This document shows, in pieces, positions 10,468 through 18,286 of a stretch of DNA of 64,000 nucleotides (the stretch's first letter is position 1; each line of letters starts with the position of its first letter). The notes under the pieces are model-generated. The model did no database searches, was not told the origin of the DNA, and worked only from the letters and a program-made list of their open reading frames with translations. Where the stretch lies: NCBI RefSeq assembly GCF_019797865.1, contig NZ_CP081869.1, positions 3,858,501 to 3,922,500 of the forward strand, written 5' to 3'. This DNA is from Chenggangzhangella methanolivorans. Lineage in GTDB: Bacteria; Pseudomonadota; Alphaproteobacteria; Rhizobiales; Methylopilaceae. The translations under genes and the position numbers were made by a program.

Positions 10468-10498
10468 GGCCGCGCCTCTCCGAAGAGAAGACGCGGCC
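10468..10498 (-). terminator. Stem-loop downstream of porin 1
   Basis: GGCCGCG at 10468-10474 pairs with CGCGGCC at 10492-10498 around CTCTCCGAAGAGAAG, which itself folds. It follows the porin stop at 10522 on the minus strand by about 25 bp. There is no clear U run, so termination is inferred. Confidence 0.5.
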
Positions 10499-10521
10499 CT
10501 CTTCCCGGCAGGGATCCCAGA

Positions 10522-11322
10522 TTACTTCAGCTTGTTGAGCGAGGTGTCGAACGACAGGCTGACCAGGTAGCGGTCGCCGCAGGAGCCGCGGCTGCCGATG
10601 TGGGTGAAGCACTCGCTCTTCTTGAGGTTGCTGTCGCTGTAGCGGAAGTCGAGCGTCATCGCCTTGTAGGTCAGGCCGACGCCGGCGTCCCAGTAGTTGT
10701 AGTCGGGCGCGAAGTTCTTGCTGGTCCACATCCGCGAGAACGAGCCCGAGAGGTACGCGCCGAGCTCCGGCATGGTGTCGAGCGGCGCGAACTTGTACTT
10801 GGCGAAGCCGGTGGCGTGAGTGATCTCGGCGCCGAGATTGATGTAGTCGGTGCCGTAGTAGATGTTGCCGCCGAACGAGAAGTTCTCGGTGAGCGCGTAG
10901 CTCGCGATGCCGTAGACCTTGCCGTAGGCGAGGGTGCGGCTGCCCTTCACTTCGCTCAGGAAGTCGACCCAGACGTAGCCGGCGTCGAGGGTGAGCTTGT
11001 CGAAGGTGTGGCGAACGCCGCCATAGATGTCGACTTCGGCCGACGGATCCTGCGCGCCGCCGAAGTTGACGCTGGACGCCCAGACGCCGGCGTAGACCCA
11101 GTCGAAGGCCTGCACTTCGACATAGCCCTGGACCGCGGGGTCGCCCTTGGTCTGCGAGATGCCGCGAACGAGGTAGTCGGACGTGCCCTTGACGCCGAAG
11201 GCGACGTCGAGCGGAGCGGTGGTGACGTCGATGACCTCAGGCATGTCGGCCGCAGACGCCGCCGAGACGCCGAGCGACGCCGAGAGGAGGGCGGCCCCGA
11301 CCGCCAGAGAAAGCTTAGACAT
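10522..11322 (-). CDS. TorF family putative outer-membrane porin
   Basis: A 266-residue outer-membrane beta-barrel candidate. ATG 11322 has AAGGA upstream and gives a Sec leader (MSKLSLAVGAALLSASLG, cut after SAASA). The mature part begins ADMPEVID and shows the family pattern: DVAFGVKGTSDYLVRGISQ, EVDIYGGVRH, alternating aromatic strands and a final YLVSLSFDTSLNKLK. A close paralogue lies at 51302 beside formamidase. In methylotroph amide clusters an outer-membrane porin (FmdC) accompanies formamidase, so uptake of small amides across the outer membrane is a reasonable inference. It is the last gene of the DMF block, with its own 170-bp leader. Confidence 0.88.
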   Translation of the reverse strand: MSKLSLAVGAALLSASLGVSAASAADMPEVIDVTTAPLDVAFGVKGTSDYLVRGISQTKGDPAVQGYVEVQAFDWVYAGVWASSVNFGGAQDPSAEVDIYGGVRHTFDKLTLDAGYVWVDFLSEVKGSRTLAYGKVYGIASYALTENFSFGGNIYYGTDYINLGAEITHATGFAKYKFAPLDTMPELGAYLSGSFSRMWTSKNFAPDYNYWDAGVGLTYKAMTLDFRYSDSNLKKSECFTHIGSRGSCGDRYLVSLSFDTSLNKLK

Positions 11323-11369
11323 ATTCCTTAGTTCCCCGATGAAAGAAGTGTGACGACATTCACGCAAAA

Positions 11370-11392
11370 TCTAGATGCATGCGCTAGATGCA
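11370..11392. promoter_or_regulatory. TCTAGATG direct-repeat operator candidate upstream of porin 1
   Basis: TCTAGATGCA at 11370-11379 is followed 13 bp later by GCTAGATGCA at 11383-11392. The hexamer TCTAGA recurs at 16808, 16821, 21808 and 22068, always in non-coding DNA of the DMF block. The 13-bp spacing matches the pair at 16808/16821. Confidence 0.5.
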
Positions 11393-11494
11393 AAGGGCGG
11401 CTCACTGACGAGTTTTCCGAAGCGTGTCTTCTGCGCCGCAGCATCTCATTGGCGAGAAAGAGAAAATCCGCTCGCGGCGCGTGCGTTCGAGCAA

Positions 11495-11791
11495 TCAGGC
11501 GGTATGGGCGGCGCAGCGTTTGAACAAGTAGATGTTCGCCCCGCCGGCGACCGCGCCCGCATCCGGGACGCGCAGTTGTTGGGTGAAGTAGCGATGGACG
11601 ATGCGCGCAGCCGATGGCGACAGGGTCGGCTTCCAGAGCCAGATGTCGCGATCAAGGTCGATCTTGTGCTCGTCGGTGAGAGCCGACTTCGCGTCGACCG
11701 CGCAGCCGATCCGCCACTCCTCGGCGTTCCCGCCGAATTCCTTGAAGTAGCTGAGGAACTCGAATTTCACCTGCTGCGGGCTGAACACCAT
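11495..11791 (-). CDS. Small conserved-looking protein of unknown function in the DMF operon
   Basis: 98 residues, soluble, with no leader or membrane segment. It starts with MVFSPQQVKFEFLSYFKEFG and contains WLWKPTLSPSAARIVHRYFTQQL. I do not recognise the family. The start at 11791 lies only 4 bp from the stop of the Sel1 gene, so the two are almost certainly translated from one message. Base composition matches its neighbours. Confidence 0.7.
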   Translation of the reverse strand: MVFSPQQVKFEFLSYFKEFGGNAEEWRIGCAVDAKSALTDEHKIDLDRDIWLWKPTLSPSAARIVHRYFTQQLRVPDAGAVAGGANIYLFKRCAAHTA

Positions 11792-11795
11792 CGGA

Positions 11796-12494
11796 TCAGC
11801 CCGGCATCGGGGTGAGACGCGCGTGGACCGAGACGTCGGCGGTCCGCGATCGCCATTTCGAGACGGCGGCGGCGCCCGCGCGCTTTTCGTCCGAGGACAT
11901 CTGACCGACGAGGCCTTCCAGCGCGTTCAGCGCGGTGCCGACGCCGTGCTGGGCCGCGAGCGACAGCCAGACATAGGCCTCGACCCGGTCCTTCTCGACG
12001 CCTGTTCCGTTGGCGTAGAGGAAGCCAAGGCGCGCCTGCGAGGGATAGTGTCCGGTCTCCGCCGCTCGGCGATACCAGTCGGCGGCGGCGCGCGGATCGG
12101 CGTCGGCGCCCTGGCCTTTCGAGAGCAGCGTCGCGAGATTGTACTGGGCGTACTGGTCGCCCTGTTCGGCGGCCCGCGTCAGCCATTTGATCGCCTCGAC
12201 CTCGTCGCGCGCGACGCCCTGGCCCATGGCGAGCATGGCGCCGACATTGGTCTGGGCGAGCACGTTGCCGGCCTCGGCGCCCGAGAGGTAGAGCGCGAAC
12301 GCCATCTGCAGCGAGGAGGCGACGCCCTGGCCGTGGGCGTACATCACGCCGAGCCAGGTCTTGGCCTCCGCGTCGCCGCGGTTGGCGAGCGTCTCGAACA
12401 GGGCGAAGGCCTCGTCGAAGTCGTCGCGGTTGTAGGCCGCGACGGCGTCAGCGAGCGGCGAGCCGTTCTCGACGGAAGCTTTGGCGGAGAGCAT
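11796..12494 (-). CDS. Sel1-repeat (SLR/TPR-like) protein
   Basis: A 232-residue soluble helical-repeat protein. ATG 12494 is preceded by AAGGGG. From about residue 45 there are at least four Sel1 units with the pattern A..WLG..Y..G.GV, for example AKTWLGVMYAHGQGV, AQTNVGAMLAMGQGV and AQYNLATLLSKGQGA. No signal peptide is visible. Sel1 proteins usually act as scaffolds or adaptors. It lies 5 bp from the Rieske-like gene and ahead of the 98-residue unknown in the DMF operon, so a helper role in assembling or regulating DMFase is possible but unproven. Confidence 0.9.
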   Translation of the reverse strand: MLSAKASVENGSPLADAVAAYNRDDFDEAFALFETLANRGDAEAKTWLGVMYAHGQGVASSLQMAFALYLSGAEAGNVLAQTNVGAMLAMGQGVARDEVEAIKWLTRAAEQGDQYAQYNLATLLSKGQGADADPRAAADWYRRAAETGHYPSQARLGFLYANGTGVEKDRVEAYVWLSLAAQHGVGTALNALEGLVGQMSSDEKRAGAAAVSKWRSRTADVSVHARLTPMPG

Positions 12495-12499
12495 CTCGA

Positions 12500-13600
12500 T
12501 CACCCCTTCGGGTTCTGGAACAGCGGCTGGTCGATGGGGCCGAGCGGGGCGCGGGCGACGCGGTCGGCGAGCGTCCTCTGCATCCAGGCGGCGAGGGGAG
12601 AAGTCTGGGCCGGCAGCGGTTGGCCAATCGTCTCGGGCCGGTGGCTCGTGCCGAAGCGCGACAGCGCGCGGTGCGCCTCGACGCCGTTCGCCGCGCGCTC
12701 CTCGATCTCGGCGCGCCAGCGGTCCATCGAGGCCTCGGGGGCCGCGCCGTAGACCGAGAGGCGGCAGAGCGTCTGGCCGATGGCAGTTTGCTGCAGGACC
12801 GCGACCGCGGTCTCGGTCTCGGTCGAGATCAGGACGAGGTTCGGGAACAGCCAGGCGACCGTCGCGCCCTGGCCGTCGGCGAGCGTCGTCGTCGACACCG
12901 TCCACCCGCCGCGGCGGTCCTCGCCGATCGGCTCGCCCTCGGCGAGCGCGGTTCCGAGGAGCTTCCAGTTCGCGGGATATTCGAGCCAGAGCTCGCTCGA
13001 GCGCTCGGCCTTGTGGTTGCCGAAGGCGCCCATGGTCCGCCCGAGGAGGCGCAGGCTCTGCTCTGGCCAGTCGGGCGCGACGTCGAGATTGACGAAGATC
13101 AACGGGCCCCAGCTCTTCGCCTGCGCGCTCAGCAGGCGTTCGGGGCGCAGGCCCAGATACTGGTGCATCTCGGGCGTGCCGTCGCCGAGCTCGGTCGCCG
13201 GGATCGCGCGGCGGTCCCGGCTGTAGCCGCAGGAGGTGAAGGAGCACTTGGTCTTCGCGCCGGTCTGGCATTGCAGCGGAATGGCGCGGCAGCCGCCGTG
13301 CTGGGCCTTGTTGAAGCGCGCCGCGAGGCCGTCGTCCGTGCGCTGAACATGGACGCCATGGACGCCGACGGTGAAGGGCAGGAGGTCGCCGACGTTCGGG
13401 ATCGCCTCATGCGAACCGACGCAGATCCAGTCGCGCGTCCAGACCGCCTCGTCCTCGAGGTGGGTGAAGGCGAGCGAGCGGACCGCCGCCGGCGGCAGCA
13501 TGAGGGCCTTGCCGCCGTCGCCGATCGCGTCGGCGTAGAAGGCGGGTCCGGCGAGGTCATGGCCTTCGTCGAAGAATCCGAGGTCCGGGCGGTGCGACAT
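12500..13600 (-). CDS. Rieske-oxygenase-like protein lacking the expected metal-ligand histidines
   Basis: A 366-residue protein with the layout of ring-hydroxylating oxygenase alpha subunits: an N-terminal EAVWTRDWICVGSHEAIPNVGD segment, a Cys-rich segment at residues 101-125, and a C-terminal domain introduced by LEYPANWKLLG. In true Rieske proteins the cluster is bound by C-x-H and C-x2-H. Here the matching positions read C104-R-A and C119-S-F-T, so both histidines are missing, while extra cysteines occur at 111 and 124. The mononuclear iron ligands that normally follow NWKL (N.E.., H....H) are also not visible. It is therefore either a pseudo-enzyme or binds a different cluster. It directly follows dmfA2, separated by a strong hairpin, and is close to the Sel1 gene. 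Confidence 0.75.
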   Translation of the reverse strand: MSHRPDLGFFDEGHDLAGPAFYADAIGDGGKALMLPPAAVRSLAFTHLEDEAVWTRDWICVGSHEAIPNVGDLLPFTVGVHGVHVQRTDDGLAARFNKAQHGGCRAIPLQCQTGAKTKCSFTSCGYSRDRRAIPATELGDGTPEMHQYLGLRPERLLSAQAKSWGPLIFVNLDVAPDWPEQSLRLLGRTMGAFGNHKAERSSELWLEYPANWKLLGTALAEGEPIGEDRRGGWTVSTTTLADGQGATVAWLFPNLVLISTETETAVAVLQQTAIGQTLCRLSVYGAAPEASMDRWRAEIEERAANGVEAHRALSRFGTSHRPETIGQPLPAQTSPLAAWMQRTLADRVARAPLGPIDQPLFQNPKG

Positions 13601-13628
13601 CGGCCGTGCCTTTCGATCGGGGAGGGGG

Positions 13629-13661
13629 CCGGCGCCCGCGGGGGCGATCCGCGGGCGCCGG
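13629..13661 (-). terminator. Perfect 13-bp hairpin after dmfA2
   Basis: CCGGCGCCCGCGG at 13629-13641 pairs with CCGCGGGCGCCGG at 13649-13661 around a 7-base loop. It lies between the dmfA2 stop and the Rieske-like start on the minus strand. There is no U run, so it may be an attenuator or an mRNA end that protects dmfA1A2 rather than a full stop. Confidence 0.6.
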
Positions 13662-13671
13662 AGTTGGCGCG

Positions 13672-16071
13672 TCAGGAGGACGTCTGCGCCAAGGCCGGGG
13701 ACTCGTAGTCCGCGCGGCCGCGATGCTTGATCGCGTCGGCCGGGGGCGGAGGCAGCGGGCCGTCCTGCATGAAGTGGTTCAGCACGTTGCCGACCAGCTT
13801 CGAGATGTTGTTGTCGCCGTTGTTCCAGGGCAGCGAGCCGCAGAACGCGATCGACGAGAACGAGAAGGCGCCGCCGCCGCAGGGGGTCTCGTGGAACGCG
13901 ATGTCGCCGCGGACGCGGGGATGCGTCGTGCCGTCGAGGCCCTGCTGGTTGAAGCCGAAATCCTCCATGACGAGCAGGTAGGCTTCGGTGTGGCGGCCGG
14001 CCGAGGTGGCCACAGCGAGCGTGTGCGGGGGCGAGCCCAGCATGGTGTCGACGATGTCGAGCTCGAGGCCGGCGGCGCCGCCGCCCACGAGGCCGAAATT
14101 GCCGAGCGGCTCGTCATAGGTGATGCCCTCGAACGCGAAGGCGACGCGGGGGTCGAGCGAGTCCGGGGTTCGGCTGAAGTAGGTCGAGATGTCGAAGCCT
14201 TCGTTCGTCATGCCGACGCCGGCGACCGAGTAGAGCTGTCGGCCGCGGAAGCGCCACATGCCGCCGAGTTCGCCCGTGCCCTGGTGGTAGTATTCGCCCG
14301 GATCCGCGCGCCAGGTGCGGATGCCGCTCTCGCAGCGCCGCATCTCGGTGACGACGCCGCGGCCCTTGCTCTCGTAGGCCGGATGGTAGGAGTGGACCCA
14401 GTACCAGCCGTCGGCGCCCATATACATGATGCGGCCGCCGCGCTGGGTGTAGTTGTGCAGCGCGTCGAGCTGGGTGCCGGAGTTGTGCTCCGGGTGCGAG
14501 CCCGTGATGACGACGTTGTAGCCCTCGAGACGGGCGACGCCGTCATAGGTGACGTCCTCGTCCGTGATGACATCGTACTGGTAGCCCATCTGCTCCAGCC
14601 AGTAGATCAGGTGGAGGTCGGCCGGGTACTGCCAGGGCGCCTGGGCGAGGAAGTGGTCGTATTTCGGCCGGATCGACAGGATCGGGCGAAGACGCGACGA
14701 CAGGCAGATGCCGGAACCGTCAGTGTGCGTGTCGTAGATCGAGCCGCCATACTCGCGGTGCTCGGCCAGGAACATGTTCTGGTGCTGCATGATCGGCACG
14801 CGATAGACGAAGAGCTCCGCGCCGCCGGCGTTACAGGCCACATGCTCGTTGGCGTAGGCCATGTAGCTGATCGTCGGGATCATCACGGCGATCTTGGACT
14901 GCTCTTCGCCGATCTTGGGAACGACCCAGAACGGGATGTAGTCTTCGTCGCCTTCCGACGTGGTGAGCTTCAGCGCGTAGGAGGTCGAGCGGCAGCCTGC
15001 CGGGACGGTCCATTCGCAGTCCGAAGTCCAGCGCGCGTCGTCGACGTCGTCGTCGTGGAAGTGGATCGCGCCGTATTCCTTCTTGGCGTGCTTCCAGTCG
15101 AAGTTCTGGCCCGCCCAGTTGTAGCCGGTGAGCGCGCGGGTCGGGCAGTTCACCAGTTGCGCGTCGAAGCGATACGGGCCGTTGTCCTTGCCCACGATGG
15201 TGTCGATGCCGTCCCAAAAGTCCCAGGCGCCGACGATGACTTCGGAGAGCGCGCCGGTCGGGCCGGAGTTGCGGCGCTCGGTGAGGCCGGGCTGCGCGCC
15301 GAGCTTCATCTGCTCGATCTCGAGGCGCGACAGCGCCTTCTTCGACAGGCGCGGGCTGTCGATCTTGCCGTTGTACTTGCCGGTGAACCACACGCCTTCA
15401 GGGAGCGAGGACTTGCCGAGCGCGCTGTCGTCGATCTTGTCGACATAAGCCGCGATCGCGAGCGGGGCTGGAGTAGGAAGCGGCTTGGCGGAGATCTTGG
15501 CGACGACGGGCTCGATCACCGGATCGAGCGCATAGACGATCTGCGGCTCGTGATAGAGCGTCGCCTCGCCGGTCGCGGCGTCGTAGCTCGCTGCGACGAA
15601 ATGCCAGGCGTGGTCGCGGATCGGCACGCCGGTCGTGACCTTCTCGCCGTTGATGCGCAGTTCCAGGAAACCCTCTTCATTGATGAAGAGGCCGTAGCCC
15701 TTGTCTCCGGACCACTTGGTCACGAGACCCTGCGCGCCGTGCTTCCAGTAGCGCGGATGGGTCTTGGGCGTCGTCGGCCAGATGTAGCACTGGAGCGTGA
15801 AGCTCTCGACGTTCAGCTGCGGCTTGTCTTCGACGAAACCGTAGGAGCCGCCGTGGATGATCTGCTTCTTGCCCTTGTAGGTTCCGTTGACCTCGGCATC
15901 GACCGCCTTCTCGATGAATCCGGGGCCGCGCGGGTTGGTGTCGCCATGGATCATATGGACGACTTCGGCGGTGAAGTCGGTCGGGCCGTCGCAATTGACG
16001 TAGAACTTGATCTTGTCGCCGGGGTGCACGCCGAATTTGTCGGCGTATCCGGTCAGGCGCATCGCGCTCAT
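13672..16071 (-). CDS. dmfA2: N,N-dimethylformamidase large (beta) subunit
   Basis: The catalytic subunit of DMFase, which hydrolyses DMF to dimethylamine and formate in the cytosol. ATG 16071 is preferred because GGAG lies 9 bp upstream; this gives 799 residues, somewhat longer than described DMFase large subunits. The N-terminal part is an open jelly-roll-like region with a lectin-type fold (FTLQCYIWPT, HFVAASYDAATGEATLYH). The C-terminal half holds the amidase core with TISYMAYANEH, YGGSIYDTHTDGSG, VITGSHPEHNSG and HSYHPAYESKGRGVV. The published Paracoccus DMFase structure describes an iron bound by two Tyr and one Glu; Tyr406, Tyr441 or 446 and Glu528 are plausible here, without an alignment. 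It is the partner of dmfA1 just upstream. Confidence 0.95.
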   Translation of the reverse strand: MSAMRLTGYADKFGVHPGDKIKFYVNCDGPTDFTAEVVHMIHGDTNPRGPGFIEKAVDAEVNGTYKGKKQIIHGGSYGFVEDKPQLNVESFTLQCYIWPTTPKTHPRYWKHGAQGLVTKWSGDKGYGLFINEEGFLELRINGEKVTTGVPIRDHAWHFVAASYDAATGEATLYHEPQIVYALDPVIEPVVAKISAKPLPTPAPLAIAAYVDKIDDSALGKSSLPEGVWFTGKYNGKIDSPRLSKKALSRLEIEQMKLGAQPGLTERRNSGPTGALSEVIVGAWDFWDGIDTIVGKDNGPYRFDAQLVNCPTRALTGYNWAGQNFDWKHAKKEYGAIHFHDDDVDDARWTSDCEWTVPAGCRSTSYALKLTTSEGDEDYIPFWVVPKIGEEQSKIAVMIPTISYMAYANEHVACNAGGAELFVYRVPIMQHQNMFLAEHREYGGSIYDTHTDGSGICLSSRLRPILSIRPKYDHFLAQAPWQYPADLHLIYWLEQMGYQYDVITDEDVTYDGVARLEGYNVVITGSHPEHNSGTQLDALHNYTQRGGRIMYMGADGWYWVHSYHPAYESKGRGVVTEMRRCESGIRTWRADPGEYYHQGTGELGGMWRFRGRQLYSVAGVGMTNEGFDISTYFSRTPDSLDPRVAFAFEGITYDEPLGNFGLVGGGAAGLELDIVDTMLGSPPHTLAVATSAGRHTEAYLLVMEDFGFNQQGLDGTTHPRVRGDIAFHETPCGGGAFSFSSIAFCGSLPWNNGDNNISKLVGNVLNHFMQDGPLPPPPADAIKHRGRADYESPALAQTSS

Positions 16072-16156
16072 CGGATGGGTCTCCAGGAGTCCTGAGTGTT
16101 CGGGCAAGCGCCGGACGTTCGGGCGCCCAAGGGGCGTCCGCCGATCAGTCCGGCGT

Positions 16157-16179
16157 CGGGCGGCCGCTAAGGCCGCCCG
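16157..16179 (-). promoter_or_regulatory. Hairpin between dmfA1 and dmfA2
   Basis: CGGGCGGCC at 16157-16165 pairs perfectly with GGCCGCCCG at 16171-16179 around GCTAA. It starts about 20 bp after the dmfA1 stop and about 85 bp before the dmfA2 start. It probably sets subunit expression through mRNA processing or partial termination; this is inferred. Confidence 0.5.
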
Positions 16180-16200
16180 GTCACTGTCGGGAAGGTTCGG

Positions 16201-16641
16201 TCAGGTGACCGGCCAGTTGTCGTCCTTGCGCTTCCAGCCTTCGTGGAAGTGCTCGGGCATGCCGGCGGTCTCGGGCAGTTCGTCCAGGCGCATCAGGAAG
16301 ATGTCGTGCTGGATCTCCTGCTCGCAGGTGTAGACCTTGTCGTTGACGAACTCCGGCGGCACGCCGCGGATGCCCGACAGGCGGCCGATGCGCCATTCGG
16401 CGTCGACCTTGGTGCAGATCACGATGAGCTTGCCCTTGGGGCTCTCGCCGCGCATGCGCAGGAGCACGCGCTTGAGGTCCGGGTTCTCATGCACGCCGCC
16501 GGTCACCACGGTGGTGTCGCCGGGCGTCTCGCACTTCAGCACCGAGAAGCCCGCGACTCCCTTCATGGAGTCGACGCACTCCTTGTGCTCCTTGATCATC
16601 GCCTCGCGCTCGGGCGTGCCTTTCTTCGGAATCGGGATCAT
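16201..16641 (-). CDS. dmfA1: N,N-dimethylformamidase small (alpha) subunit
   Basis: The 146-residue small subunit of DMFase, needed with DmfA2 for the active heteromer. ATG 16641 has AGAGAGGCAGG upstream and gives MIPIPKKGTPEREAMIKEHK. Recognisable features are the Lys/Glu-rich N-terminal helix, VTGGVHENPDLKRVLLRMRG, and the end MPEHFHEGWKRKDDNWPVT. It is slightly longer than the roughly 130-residue small subunits described for other DMF degraders. It is the first gene of the dmf unit, 190 bp downstream of urtE of set 2, and its leader carries the TCTAGACG operator candidates. Confidence 0.93.
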   Translation of the reverse strand: MIPIPKKGTPEREAMIKEHKECVDSMKGVAGFSVLKCETPGDTTVVTGGVHENPDLKRVLLRMRGESPKGKLIVICTKVDAEWRIGRLSGIRGVPPEFVNDKVYTCEQEIQHDIFLMRLDELPETAGMPEHFHEGWKRKDDNWPVT

Positions 16642-16762
16642 GAGCCTGCCTCTCTGAAGCAACGTCGCCTTGTCGAAGGCGCGAAAAAGCCTCGACCGCA
16701 AGCAATGCGGCCGTCAAAGTCCAGAAAAGGCAGAGCCTTTTCTTTATTTTGGTGAGTTCAAA

Positions 16763-16834
16763 TCTAGCTCACACCTAGGCGTAACGTCAATGGTGCGAAA
16801 GAATTTTTCTAGACGATCAATCTAGACGTTTTTA
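16763..16834. promoter_or_regulatory. Operator cluster upstream of dmfA1
   Basis: TCTAGACG occurs at 16808-16815 and again at 16821-16828, 13 bp apart, and the second continues as TCTAGACGTTTTTA. A weaker ATCTAGCTC lies at 16762. The 14-mer TCTAGAYGTTTTTA is shared with 22068-22081 upstream of the regulator gene. The cluster lies 120-190 bp upstream of dmfA1 and ends against the urtE stop codon. The DNA at 16735-16830 is clearly AT-richer than its surroundings. Confidence 0.55.
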
Positions 16835-17536
16835 GATCGTCATGTGGCGTTCGACGAGCTCGTCGGTCATGTCTTCGATCGGTCCTCGCGCGACGACGCG
16901 GCCGTTGTCCACCATGATGAAGGAGTCGCCGAGCTTGCGCGCGACCTTGATGTGCTGCTCGGTCAGGATCAGCGAAATGCCGAGCTCCTTGTTGAGCATC
17001 TTCAGGATCTCGCCGATCTCGTGCACGATGTTGGGCTGGATGCCCTCCGTCGGCTCGTCGAGCAGCAGGATCTGAGGCCCGACCGCGAGCGCCCGCGCGA
17101 TGGCGAGCTGCTGCTTCTGGCCGCCCGAGAGAAGGCCCGCGCGACGGTCGAGGTTCTCCTTCAGGTATGGGAAGATCCGCAGGCACAGCTCCGGGATCTC
17201 CGGGGCCTTGTCGGCGCGCGCGAATGTGCCCAGCAGAATGTTCTCGCGCACCGTGAAGTCCGAGAGGATGCCGCGCCCTTGTGGCACGTAGCCGAGGCCG
17301 TAGGTCGCGCGCTGGTAAGGGGCCTTGCCGGTGAGTTCCGTCCCGTTGATGCGGATCGCGCCCGTGGACTTGTCGGTCAGCCCCATGATGGTGCGCATGA
17401 GCGTCGTCTTGCCGACGCCGTTGCGGCCGAGCACGCAGAGGCACTCGCCCTTCTGCATCTCGAAGCTGAAGTCCTTCAGGATGCGCGTCGCGCCGTAATA
17501 GGACGTGACGTTGTCGAAGTTGAGCAGCGTGCTCAT
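16832..17536 (-). CDS. urtE: Urea/amide-type ABC transporter ATPase UrtE, set 2
   Basis: A 234-residue cytosolic ATPase. ATG 17536 overlaps the urtD stop by 4 bp. Walker A is LGRNGVGKTT, the signature is [15 protein letters not shown], Walker B is [14 protein letters not shown] and the switch region is LTEQH. The frame is intact, unlike set 1. It ends the five-gene transporter operon directly upstream of dmfA1/A2, which suggests that the cargo of this set is DMF or a related N-methylated amide. Urea remains possible. Confidence 0.93.
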   Translation of the reverse strand: MSTLLNFDNVTSYYGATRILKDFSFEMQKGECLCVLGRNGVGKTTLMRTIMGLTDKSTGAIRINGTELTGKAPYQRATYGLGYVPQGRGILSDFTVRENILLGTFARADKAPEIPELCLRIFPYLKENLDRRAGLLSGGQKQQLAIARALAVGPQILLLDEPTEGIQPNIVHEIGEILKMLNKELGISLILTEQHIKVARKLGDSFIMVDNGRVVARGPIEDMTDELVERHMTI

Positions 17537-18279
17537 GCCGCCTCCTTCTCGCCGAGATAGACGTCGCGCACGCGCGCGTCGGCTTCGATCTCCGAGATCG
17601 TGCCTGTGGCCAGCAGCGAGCCCATGTGCATCACCGTGACCACGTCCGCGATCTCGCGCACGAAGCCCATGTCGTGCTCGACCACGATCAGCGTCGCGGT
17701 CTTGCGCAGGTCCTTGAAGATCCGTGCGGTCTTCTCGATCTCGCCCTCGGTCATGCCGGCGATGGGCTCGTCCATGAGGAGGAGCCGTGGCTCCTGCATC
17801 AGCACCATGGAGATCTCGAGCCACTGGGTCTCGCCGTGGCTGAGGATGCCGGCGCGCTCGTTGAGGCGCCCCGAGAGACCGCCAAGCGTGGCGATCTCGT
17901 CGAGCTTCTCCTTCAGCCCCGCCTTGCGGAACTTGAACAGGTTCCAGAACGGGTTGGTCTGCCGGCTGTAGGCGACCTCGAGGTTCTGGCGCACCGTCAG
18001 GTCACGCAGCACCGCCGGCACCTGGAACTTCCGGCCGATGCCGGCGCGCGCGATGACGTGCTCATGCTTGGCCGTGATGTCCTCGCCGGCGAAGATCACC
18101 TTGCCGGAGGTCGGCTTGATGCGTCCGGTGACGAGGTCCATCGTCGTGGTCTTGCCGGCGCCGTTCGGGCCGACGAGGCAGCAGAGCGTCCCTTCGACGA
18201 CCTCCATCGAGAAGTCGTTGATCACCTTTGTGGCGTCGAAGCTCTTCGAGAGATTGTGGATTTCGAGAAGTCCGGGCAT
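17533..18279 (-). CDS. urtD: Urea/amide-type ABC transporter ATPase UrtD, set 2
   Basis: A 248-residue ATPase starting at ATG 18279. Walker A is VGPNGAGKTTTMDLVTG, the signature is LSHGETQWLEISM, and Walker B is LLLMDEPIAGMTEGE with the switch VVEHDMGFV. The end is VRDVYLGEKEAA. It overlaps urtE by 4 bp and follows urtC by 7 bp, as expected for a cotranscribed HAAT-family importer. Confidence 0.93.
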   Translation of the reverse strand: MPGLLEIHNLSKSFDATKVINDFSMEVVEGTLCCLVGPNGAGKTTTMDLVTGRIKPTSGKVIFAGEDITAKHEHVIARAGIGRKFQVPAVLRDLTVRQNLEVAYSRQTNPFWNLFKFRKAGLKEKLDEIATLGGLSGRLNERAGILSHGETQWLEISMVLMQEPRLLLMDEPIAGMTEGEIEKTARIFKDLRKTATLIVVEHDMGFVREIADVVTVMHMGSLLATGTISEIEADARVRDVYLGEKEAA

Positions 18280-18286
18280 CTCGCGC

